A DNA stretch of 5,165 nt from Ignavibacteriales bacterium (GTDB lineage: Bacteria; Bacteroidota; Ignavibacteria; Ignavibacteriales; Melioribacteraceae). The stretch lies in the NCBI GenBank assembly GCA_007280825.1, contig QYQI01000011.1, positions 1-5,165 of the forward strand, written 5' to 3'. The notes under the pieces are model-generated. The model worked only from the letters and a program-made list of their open reading frames with translations. It made no database searches and was not told the DNA's origin. This document shows, piece by piece, positions 1 through 5,165 of the stretch; position 1 is the first letter of the stretch; the number at the start of each line of letters is the position of its first letter. The translations under genes were made by a program, and so were the position numbers.

Positions 1-1316
1 GAAGCGGCGCAGTAGTTCCTTTCAATCCCGATCGAATTGCAAATGTTATTTACAGAGCCGCGGTTTCAGTAGGAGGACGGGATAAAGAAAAATCTTTTGA
101 GCTTGCAAAAAAAGTTGTGTCTATGATGGAAGAAACATTTGAAGAAGGCTATAAACCGCAAGTTGAAGAGATACAAGATATAATCGAAAAAGTTTTGATT
201 GAGAACGGTCACGCTAAAGTTGCAAAAGAATTTATTCTTTATAGAGAAGAAGCGGCTCAAAGAAGACGCGCGGACTCCCGTCATTTTTCTAAACCCAACG
301 AATTAATTCCGTGGAGAAAAGTTTGGCGCTCGCTCGATTGGGCAGTATCGCATAATCTAAACACGGTTGAAGCTGCCAATGCAAGAATCCGTAATGGAGA
401 ATTTCCGCACATCGTTCACGAAGCAGAATCATTTTACGAGACGCAACTTGATACTGCTGCCGAGTTGATCAGAGAAAGAAGCAGCGAATTAAAAATGGTA
501 ATGGTCAGCGGGCCTTCATCTTCCGGTAAAACAACAACAACGATGAAACTTGAACAGCGTTTGAAAAAAAGCGGAATGAGTTTTGTCCCGCTTGTTGTTG
601 ATAATTATTTTTTCGATCTTGAAATGCACCCGAGAGATGAATTTGGTGATTACGATTTTGAAACACCGCAAGCGCTCGATCTTGAAATGATAAACAATCA
701 TTTAAAACGTCTTGCTACAGGAGAAGAAGTAAAAATTCCCTACTATGATTTTAAGACCGGTAAAAGACTAGCAGACAGCACGCCGCTTAAAATACACGAT
801 CATGAAGTTTTGCTTATCGATAGTCTCCACGGATTATTTCCGGAGTTCAGCAAAGAAATTCCCGCTTCACAAAAATTTAAACTTTACCTAGAACCGTTAC
901 TGCAAATGAAAATGCCGAACGGAGAATATATCCGCTGGACTGATTTACGTTTGATACGCCGCATGCTGAGAGATTCTGTTCACCGCGCATACAATCCCGA
1001 ACAAACATTATTGCATTGGCATTACGTGCGGGCATCTGAAAAAAGAAATATTCTTCCTTACAGCAACACAGCGGATTATATTGTAAATACTTCAATGCCG
1101 TATGAAGTTCCGTTATACCGCCCAAAACTTTTAAATCATTTTATCGAATGGGAGAAAAAATACCAAAACGATCCATTGAGAGAAGACGCATACACGCGCG
1201 CTTCACGTGTTAAGAAAATGCTCGAAGCAATCGAACCGATTGAAGACGATTCACCAGTTCCAGGCGATTCCGTATTGCGCGAGTTTATCGGCGGAAGTAC
1301 GATGGAATATCATTAG
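1..1316 (+). CDS. ATP-cone domain fused to P-loop nucleoside kinase (uridine kinase-like), 5' partial
   Basis: Predicted cytoplasmic kinase that phosphorylates a nucleoside or similar small hydroxyl substrate with ATP; the substrate is inferred from the uridine kinase/phosphoribulokinase fold family. The frame is open from base 3, giving 437 visible residues, and the true start lies left of the window. Visible residues 1-89 form an ATP-cone: it opens SGAVVPFNPDRIANVIYRA and ends in AKEFILYREEAAQRRR, as in ribonucleotide reductase regulatory domains. The kinase follows: Walker A GPSSSGKT at 170-177, DNYFFD at 200-205 (uridine kinase acceptor-site region), a YDFETPQALDLE segment near 216-227, LLIDSLHG at 270-277 (Walker B-like), and a lid-like LIRRMLRDSVHR at 317-328. 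The C-terminus PGDSVLREFIGGS is a tail I associate with this protein family. The ATP-cone suggests allosteric control by ATP or dATP (inference). A GTG at 117 could be mistaken for the start, but it would remove half of the ATP-cone. The domain assignment is firm; the exact substrate is unknown. Confidence 0.9.
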   Translation, partial: SGAVVPFNPDRIANVIYRAAVSVGGRDKEKSFELAKKVVSMMEETFEEGYKPQVEEIQDIIEKVLIENGHAKVAKEFILYREEAAQRRRADSRHFSKPNELIPWRKVWRSLDWAVSHNLNTVEAANARIRNGEFPHIVHEAESFYETQLDTAAELIRERSSELKMVMVSGPSSSGKTTTTMKLEQRLKKSGMSFVPLVVDNYFFDLEMHPRDEFGDYDFETPQALDLEMINNHLKRLATGEEVKIPYYDFKTGKRLADSTPLKIHDHEVLLIDSLHGLFPEFSKEIPASQKFKLYLEPLLQMKMPNGEYIRWTDLRLIRRMLRDSVHRAYNPEQTLLHWHYVRASEKRNILPYSNTADYIVNTSMPYEVPLYRPKLLNHFIEWEKKYQNDPLREDAYTRASRVKKMLEAIEPIEDDSPVPGDSVLREFIGGSTMEYH

Positions 1317-1371
1317 AACTAAGAATGTAGAGCGTAGAACGAAGAACGCAGAACGCAGAGTGAAGAAATAG
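1317..1371. repeat. Degenerate heptanucleotide tandem repeat after the kinase stop codon
   Basis: Immediately after the TAG stop the sequence reads as consecutive 7-mers: AACTAAG, AATGTAG, AGCGTAG, AACGAAG, AACGCAG, AACGCAG, AGTGAAG, then a shorter AAATAG. The period is exactly 7 for seven units, the third base varies (C/T/G), and every full unit ends in AG. Two central units are identical. It is purine-rich on the + strand and non-coding. The function is unknown; it may be a decayed simple-sequence repeat or a dispersed intergenic element, because a similar tract follows the next gene too. Confidence 0.6.
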
Positions 1372-1391
1372 TATTTATTCTCTCACTATTT
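1366..1391 (+). other. Small inverted repeat, possible weak transcription stop
   Basis: AAATAGT at 1366-1372 is the exact reverse complement of ACTATTT at 1385-1391, giving a 7-bp stem with a 12-base loop, followed by G and four T. It lies between the kinase gene and the GH92 gene, where a terminator would be expected. However, the stem has only one G-C pair and the T tract is short, so it would be a weak intrinsic terminator at best. Chance similarity in AT-rich DNA is a serious alternative. Confidence 0.2.
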
Positions 1392-1409
1392 GTTTTCCAA
1401 GGAATCAAA

Positions 1410-3743
1410 ATGACTAAAAAACATTTTCTTTTCATCATTCTGTTTTCGACAAATTTTTTTGCACAGAATAAAACAAAAACTCCATATGATTATGTGAATC
1501 CATTTATTGGGACGGATGATATGGGACATACATATCCCGGCGCAGCAGTTCCGTTTGGATTGGTACAGCTTAGTCCTGAAACAGATTCTGTTTTGTACAG
1601 TTACGGCAAAGGTTACAATCCGGATGTTTATAAATATTGCGCAGGTTATCAGTATGCAGACAAAACAATTGTAGGATTTTCTCACACTCACATGAACGGA
1701 ACCGGTCATTCAGATCTTGGAGATTTTTTAATCATGCCGACAATCGGCAAGTTGAGATTAAATCCCGGAACAAAAGAGAAACCCGAAAGCGGATACAGAT
1801 CAAGATTTTCTCACAACACAGAAAAAGCAAATCCCGGTTATTATGCAGTTCATCTCGATGACTATAATATAGATGTAGAATTAACAGCAACAGAGAGAGT
1901 CGGATTCCACAAATATAAATTTCCGGAGACAAAAGATGCACACATTATTCTTGATTTGACTTCCGGTATTTATAACTACGATGGAAAAGTAGTGTGGTCG
2001 TCCGTTCGGGTTGAAAACAAAAAGCTGGTTACGGGATTCCGGCAGACAAACGGCTGGGCAAGAACACGCTATGTTTATTTCGCAATGGAATTTTCCAAAC
2101 CGATAAAATCTTATCAATTACGTAACGATGAACAAAGTGTTTACGGAGGATTCTGGCGCAAGTTTAATCAGAACGAAAATTTTCCTGAACGTGTCGGACA
2201 CAAAGTAAAATGCGCTTTCAATTTTGAAACGGAAAGCGGAGAAATAATTTTAGTTAAAGTTGCTTTAAGTGGAGTAAGCACAAAAAATGCAATTGAAAAT
2301 CTTAAAGCAGAAATACCCAGCTGGGATTTTGAAAAAGTTAAAGAACAAACAAAAGAAAAATGGAACAAAGAACTTTCTAAAATTACAATTGAAGCAAGTG
2401 AAGAGAGAAAAATAAATTTCTATACTGCAATGTATCACAGCTTTTTGAATCCAAATATCTTTTCAGATGTGAACGGAGAATACCGCGGATTAGATCAGAA
2501 CATTCATAAATCAAACAAGTTTATAAATTATACAACTTTTTCTTTGTGGGATACATACCGCGCACTCCATCCTCTCTACACAATCATTCAGCAAAAACGC
2601 ACGAGCGATATTGTTAACTCGATGCTCGCACATTACGAACAGAGCGTACATAAAATATTGCCTGTTTGGTCTCATTGGGCAAATGAAAATTGGTGCATGA
2701 TCGGCTACCATGCTGTGCCGGTTATAGTTGATGCTTACATGAAAAACATCGGCGGATTTAATGTGAACAAAGCGTTTGAAGCAGCATTAGCCAGCGCTAA
2801 TTATGATTTGTATGATGGGATTGGCGCATATAAAAAATTTGGATTTGTACCGGAGGATTTGAGTTCTAATTCCGCATCAAAAACTTTGGAATATGCTTAC
2901 GACGATTGGACGATTTACAAAATGGCGGAAAAGCTCGGCAAGAAAAAAGAAGCCGATGAATTTCTGAAACGTGCAAATAATTACAAAAATATTTTTGACA
3001 AAGAAACACATTACCTACGCGCGAAAAAATCCGACGGGACATTTAAGATTCCGTTCGATCCGCTAAGCGTAGTTAATCAAGGTTATATTGAAGGGAACGC
3101 CTGGAATTATTCTTTGTATGTTCCGCACGACGTGAAAGGATTTATTCAAATACTTGGCGGAAAAGAAAAACTTGTGACTTGGCTCGATTCACTTTTCACT
3201 TCTGATTTACCGGAAAAATATTTTGGTGAAAGCGAAGATGTAACAAAAGTCGGAATGATCGGCAATTATGTTCACGGCAACGAACCGTCACATCACGTTC
3301 CGTACATGTATAACTTTGCGGGAGCGCCGTGGAAAACGCAAGAAAGAATTCACCAGATTGTAAACACAATGTACAAACCCGAGCCGCACGGTTTATGCGG
3401 AAACGATGACTGCGGACAAATGTCTGCTTGGTATATTTTCAGCGTGATGGGATTTTATCCGGTTGCACCGGGAAGCAATGAATATGTTATCGGGAGTCCT
3501 TGTGTTGATAAAGTAACAATCAATTTAGAGAACGGAAGAAAATTTAAAATTACAGCAGAAAATCTTTTGGAGAAAAATATTTATATAAAAGAGGTTTGGT
3601 TAAACGGTAAAAGTATTGATAGAAGTTATCTCACACACAGAGAAATTATTAACGGTGGGGAATTGAAATTTGTAATGCAAGATCAACCGAATAAAAATTG
3701 GGCGGTTGATAAAAACTCGGAGCCGTATTCGATGAGCAGGTAA
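1410..3743 (+). CDS. Secreted GH92 family alpha-mannosidase
   Basis: Glycoside hydrolase family 92: calcium-dependent, inverting exo-alpha-mannosidase acting on mannose-containing glycans. At 777 residues it has normal family length. Residues 1-18 (basic MTKK, then a hydrophobic stretch ending NFFA before Gln19) look like a Sec signal peptide; there is no lipobox Cys, so a periplasmic or secreted enzyme is expected. The N-terminal beta-sandwich region contains NPFIGT at 30-35, PGAAVPFGLVQLSPET at 43-58 and GFSHTHMNGTG at 89-99. The catalytic (alpha/alpha)6 region contains YIEGNAWNY at 559-567 (Glu561, probable catalytic acid), HGNEPSHH at 622-629, and GNDDCGQMSAWY with Asp666/Asp667 in the catalytic-base region. 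The segment before HGNEPSHH reads GESEDVTKVG, where many alpha-1,2-specific members have GHE, so linkage specificity is uncertain. The start is supported by AAGGAA at 1399-1404, six bases before the ATG. No SusC/SusD or other sugar genes are in view, so its glycan target cannot be read from context. Confidence 0.95.
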   Translation: MTKKHFLFIILFSTNFFAQNKTKTPYDYVNPFIGTDDMGHTYPGAAVPFGLVQLSPETDSVLYSYGKGYNPDVYKYCAGYQYADKTIVGFSHTHMNGTGHSDLGDFLIMPTIGKLRLNPGTKEKPESGYRSRFSHNTEKANPGYYAVHLDDYNIDVELTATERVGFHKYKFPETKDAHIILDLTSGIYNYDGKVVWSSVRVENKKLVTGFRQTNGWARTRYVYFAMEFSKPIKSYQLRNDEQSVYGGFWRKFNQNENFPERVGHKVKCAFNFETESGEIILVKVALSGVSTKNAIENLKAEIPSWDFEKVKEQTKEKWNKELSKITIEASEERKINFYTAMYHSFLNPNIFSDVNGEYRGLDQNIHKSNKFINYTTFSLWDTYRALHPLYTIIQQKRTSDIVNSMLAHYEQSVHKILPVWSHWANENWCMIGYHAVPVIVDAYMKNIGGFNVNKAFEAALASANYDLYDGIGAYKKFGFVPEDLSSNSASKTLEYAYDDWTIYKMAEKLGKKKEADEFLKRANNYKNIFDKETHYLRAKKSDGTFKIPFDPLSVVNQGYIEGNAWNYSLYVPHDVKGFIQILGGKEKLVTWLDSLFTSDLPEKYFGESEDVTKVGMIGNYVHGNEPSHHVPYMYNFAGAPWKTQERIHQIVNTMYKPEPHGLCGNDDCGQMSAWYIFSVMGFYPVAPGSNEYVIGSPCVDKVTINLENGRKFKITAENLLEKNIYIKEVWLNGKSIDRSYLTHREIINGGELKFVMQDQPNKNWAVDKNSEPYSMSR

Positions 3744-3779
3744 AACAAGAGAAGCGAGAGGTGAAAAAGTGAGAAATGA
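3744..3779. repeat. Second purine-rich heptamer tract, after the GH92 stop codon
   Basis: Directly after the TAA stop the sequence divides into AACAAGA, GAAGCGA, GAGGTGA, an 8-base AAAAGTGA, and GAAATGA. Four of the five units fit a 7-base period and all end in GA. It resembles the tract after the kinase gene in unit length, purine bias, strand and position, but the units are not the same sequence. No open reading frame or stable hairpin accounts for it. Function unknown. Confidence 0.45.
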
Positions 3780-3824
3780 ACCGGTAGGGCAAATCACTTC
3801 ATTATCAATTCTCCTTTCATAAAT

Positions 3825-3842
3825 TACACCCGTACGGGGTTA
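3825..3842. promoter_or_regulatory. Operator-like palindrome 1 (distal)
   Basis: Reads TACACCC-GTAC-GGGGTTA around a centre at 3833.5. The inner ten bases CCCGTACGGG (3829-3838) are a perfect palindrome, and the outer TA/TA pair also matches. It is the first of three copies sharing TAYACCC-N4-GG at exact 40-bp spacing, upstream of a HipB-like HTH gene. HipB-type proteins bind palindromic operators upstream of their own genes (E. coli K-12: TATCC-N8-GGATA), so this is a likely site for the downstream repressor. Binding is inferred. Confidence 0.65.
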
Positions 3843-3857
3843 TTTAATTAATTTTTC

Positions 3858-3884
3858 TTGATTTTATACCCGAAAGGTTATAAA
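3858..3884 (+). promoter_or_regulatory. Candidate promoter of the hipBST-like unit
   Basis: TTGATT at 3858-3863 and TATAAA at 3879-3884 make a sigma70-like pair with a short 15-base spacer. The same stretch also gives a loose Bacteroidota-type reading: CTTG at 3857-3860, 21 bases, then AAATTTTG at 3882-3889, one base off TAnnTTTG. Either would start transcription around 3890-3897, leaving a short leader that carries palindrome 3. AT-rich DNA produces such matches by chance, so this is tentative. Confidence 0.35.
3865..3882. promoter_or_regulatory. Operator-like palindrome 2 (middle)
   Basis: Reads TATACCC-GAAA-GGTTATA around a centre at 3873.5, exactly 40 bp from copies 1 and 3. TTATA at 3864-3868 pairs with TATAA at 3879-3883, and CC at 3870-3871 pairs with GG at 3876-3877; the pairing is imperfect at C3869/T3878. 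It sits inside the best promoter candidate of the region, so a bound repressor could block RNA polymerase. Confidence 0.65.
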
Positions 3885-3904
3885 TTTTGTCACCAATAAA
3901 TAAA

Positions 3905-3922
3905 TACACCCATTCGGGTATA
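3905..3922. promoter_or_regulatory. Operator-like palindrome 3 (proximal), overlapping a TATAAT
   Basis: Reads TACACCC-ATTC-GGGTATA around a centre at 3913.5. ACCC at 3908-3911 pairs perfectly with GGGT at 3916-3919, and the outer TA/TA also pairs. It ends five bases before the ATG at 3928. Its right arm runs into TATAAT at 3919-3924, which looks like a -10 box but lies only three bases from the start codon and has no -35 partner at normal distance. Binding here could block transcription or initiation on the HTH gene (inference). Confidence 0.65.
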
Positions 3923-3927
3923 ATATT

Positions 3928-4152
3928 ATGACAAATACAAAGTTAATATCCGTTTTTGTAAAGGAAAAAAGAAAAAAGTTGGGATTAACTCAGCCGCAAC
4001 TTGCAGAGCGAGCCGGAGTAGGTTTGCGTTTTGTTAGAGAGTTGGAACAAGGTAAACAAACTCTGCAGTTGGACAAAGTTAATCAAGTTTTATTTTTGTT
4101 CGGTCATCAATTGGGTCCGGTAAAAATAGAAAGAAGAGTAAACGATGAATAA
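3928..4152 (+). CDS. hipB: HipB-like helix-turn-helix transcriptional regulator
   Basis: Small 74-residue DNA-binding protein of the Cro/C1 (XRE) type, closest in character to the short HipB/y4mF-like regulators that sit beside hipA genes. The HTH is clear: TQPQLAERA at 21-29 is the first helix, AGV the turn, and GLRFVRELEQG at 32-42 the recognition helix. The following LQLDKVNQVLFLFGHQLG fits the last helix and dimer-forming end. Its likely role is autorepression of the three-gene unit through the palindromes just upstream. In the studied E. coli HipBST system HipB is the DNA-binding member while HipS is the main neutraliser; whether that holds here is inference. No good Shine-Dalgarno precedes the ATG: a palindrome and TATAAT occupy that space, so initiation may be leaderless or depend on an AT-rich leader. 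Its 3' end overlaps the next gene by 8 bases. Confidence 0.88.
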   Translation: MTNTKLISVFVKEKRKKLGLTQPQLAERAGVGLRFVRELEQGKQTLQLDKVNQVLFLFGHQLGPVKIERRVNDE

Positions 4153-4480
4153 AACCGGAAAAGTTTTTTACCAAAATATTTTCGCCGGTATTATTAAAGA
4201 AGATGAAAACGGAATCAGCTTTACTTACGATAAAGAATATTTGTTGAACAAAGAGGCAAAGCCGGTAAGCTTAACTTTGCCTTTAAGAGAAAAAGAGTAC
4301 ACAAGCAAAAATATGATTCCATTTTTTGACGGGCTGATACCGGAAGGATGGCTACTTGATATTGCGCAGACTAATTGGAAAATAAATCCGCGCGATAGAA
4401 TGGAATTACTGTTAACATTCTGCAAAGACACAATTGGCGCGGTAAGCGTAGAAAAAATAAACAACGAAGAAAATCTATGA
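4145..4480 (+). CDS. hipS: Stand-alone HipA N-terminal subdomain protein (HipS-like antitoxin)
   Basis: A 111-residue protein equal to the N-terminal subdomain of HipA kinases, here encoded separately. It starts GKVFYQNIFAGIIKED, continues with FTYDKEYL and VSLTLPLRE, then has the family signature FFDGLIPEGWLLD at 60-72 and ends TIGAVSVEKI. In the described HipBST system of enteropathogenic E. coli the equivalent small protein, HipS, neutralises the kinase HipT and a Trp in this region reaches the kinase active site; Trp69 in PEGW is the candidate counterpart (from memory of that work). The ATG overlaps the hipB end (ATG inside GATGAATAA) and has AAGAAGAG at 4131-4138 as ribosome-binding site. 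The stop overlaps the next start as ATGA, so the three proteins are probably co-translated. This is not a truncated HipA: the frame closes cleanly and the next gene has its own distinct N-terminus. Confidence 0.85.
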   Translation: MNKTGKVFYQNIFAGIIKEDENGISFTYDKEYLLNKEAKPVSLTLPLREKEYTSKNMIPFFDGLIPEGWLLDIAQTNWKINPRDRMELLLTFCKDTIGAVSVEKINNEENL

Positions 4481-5165
4481 TTACGAAAAAGTGTCTTTAC
4501 TGTTATGAAGTTCTTGAGAATTCCGAAATAGATTTTCACTTAAAATGCAGTGAATCTTTTTTCGGTTTTTCGCCTCCGCCTTCTTTAGATGTGAACTTAT
4601 CCGATATCGAAAAATTAGCTTTGAATATTCTTGGAAGAAGTACATCTGTAACCGGTGTTCAGCCTAAACTATCCGTTGATCTGAAAAAAGAAAAAAAGCA
4701 GCCGGCACGTTTAACTATTGTTGGATTATGGGGAAGATACATCTTAAAACCTCCTTACGATAAATATCCTCAGATGCCGGAAAACGAGGATCTTACAATG
4801 AAGCTTGCTGAAATGGTTGGAATAAAAACCGCAAGGCATTCGTTGGTAAGATTAAAGTCAGGAGAGTTGGCGTATATAAGTAAAAGATTTGATAGAACAT
4901 CTAAAACAAAACTGCACGTTGAAGATTTTGCACAACTGCTGGAGGTGTTGACTGAAAGAAAATATTACGGCTCGATTGAACAAATTTCTAAAGGAATATT
5001 GAGCTACTCATCTTTTTCGGGAAACGATTTAATAAACTTATTTGAACTTGTTCTGTTTTCATTTATTACAGGAAATGCAGACATGCATTTAAAAAACTAT
5101 TCTTTGATACGCGATGAGAGCGATGATATAAAATTAAGTCCCGCATACGATCTGCTTTCTACGAA
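4477..5165 (+). CDS. hipT: HipA-like Ser/Thr kinase toxin (HipT-like), 3' partial
   Basis: Kinase part of a split HipA; 229 residues are visible and the gene runs off the right edge (relatives are roughly 300 residues). HipA kinases phosphorylate aminoacyl-tRNA synthetases (GltX for K-12 HipA, TrpS for E. coli HipT); the target here is unknown. The N-terminus has Cys6-x2-Cys9 and His21-x2-Cys24, a possible zinc knuckle, followed by FFG. The Gly-rich loop reads STSVTGVQPKLS, with Ser57 and Thr59 at the positions of the autophosphorylated Ser57/Ser59 of E. coli HipT. Further kinase features are Lys91 in YILKPP (ATP-binding lysine), NEDLTMKLAEMVGI (probable helix C region), YISKRFDR, the catalytic loop GNADMHLKN with Asp202 and Asn207, and Asp225 in SPAYDLLS as the metal-binding Asp. 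The catalytic set visible so far is intact, so an active kinase is expected. The start is set by the ATGA overlap with hipS and GAAGA at 4466-4470. Confidence 0.87.
   Translation, partial: MITKKCLYCYEVLENSEIDFHLKCSESFFGFSPPPSLDVNLSDIEKLALNILGRSTSVTGVQPKLSVDLKKEKKQPARLTIVGLWGRYILKPPYDKYPQMPENEDLTMKLAEMVGIKTARHSLVRLKSGELAYISKRFDRTSKTKLHVEDFAQLLEVLTERKYYGSIEQISKGILSYSSFSGNDLINLFELVLFSFITGNADMHLKNYSLIRDESDDIKLSPAYDLLST

Noticed and set aside
117..119. GTG as the start of the nucleoside kinase
   Set aside because: The same frame is open to the left edge and encodes the first half of a recognisable ATP-cone, so the gene starts outside the window.
1386..1709. Antisense reading frame of 107 residues over the GH92 start
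   Set aside because: It lies opposite strongly conserved GH92 coding sequence, matches no family I recognise and has no upstream signals; it is a shadow frame.
3767..3799. AAGTGA...TCACTT stem-loop as GH92 terminator
   Set aside because: The stem is only six base pairs with a loop of about 21 bases and no following T run.
3825..3922. Regularly spaced repeats as a small CRISPR array
   Set aside because: The repeats are 18-bp imperfect palindromes that differ from one another, the intervening 22 bases are AT-rich, no cas genes are present, and an HTH gene follows directly; operators explain them better.
3887..3924. TTGTCA with TATAAT as a sigma70 promoter
   Set aside because: The 26-base spacer is far outside the usual 16-18 and the resulting start would fall at or after the ATG.
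4225..4539. Antisense reading frame of 104 residues across the hipS/hipT junction
   Set aside because: It is opposite two well-supported genes and its composition is that of reversed AT-rich coding DNA.
4145..5165. Single hipA gene broken by a frameshift
   Set aside because: Each part has its own SD-preceded ATG, the parts overlap as ATGA, the kinase has its own CxxC/HxxC N-terminus, and the arrangement matches known split HipBST systems.

Overview
The window comes from an AT-rich bacterial genome, most likely of the Bacteroidota/Chlorobiota group (Ignavibacteria-like is my best guess). The guess rests on three things recalled from family knowledge rather than searched: an ATP-cone/nucleoside-kinase fusion of a type I associate with that group, a secreted GH92 alpha-mannosidase, and a HipA-like kinase with the CLYCYEVLE...HxxC N-terminus common in Bacteroidota. 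All recognisable genes are on the + strand. No tRNA, rRNA, insertion sequence or CRISPR array is visible.

Layout. (1) 1-1316: 3' part of a P-loop nucleoside (uridine-kinase-like) kinase. Its reading frame is open to the left edge and encodes an N-terminal ATP-cone, the regulatory domain best known from ribonucleotide reductases. (2) 1317-1409: short intergenic region opening with a degenerate heptanucleotide tandem repeat directly after the stop codon, then a small inverted repeat and the ribosome-binding site of the next gene. (3) 1410-3743: complete GH92 glycoside hydrolase with an export signal and intact catalytic residues. (4) 3744-3927: a second purine-rich heptamer tract after the stop, then three 18-bp imperfect palindromes spaced exactly 40 bp apart. 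(5) 3928-5165: a compact three-gene unit with overlapping ends, encoding a HipB-like HTH protein, a free-standing HipA N-terminal subdomain (HipS-like) and a HipA-like kinase (HipT-like, cut by the right edge).

The most interesting part is region 4-5. It looks like a tripartite HipBST-type toxin-antitoxin module in which the antitoxic HipA N-subdomain is a separate protein. The kinase carries a Ser57-Val58-Thr59 pair in its Gly-rich loop, the HipS-like protein has a Trp in its PEGW motif, and the three phased palindromes are the obvious candidates for HipB-type operators. The kinase and GH92 genes look like ordinary chromosomal neighbours with no clear functional link to the module.
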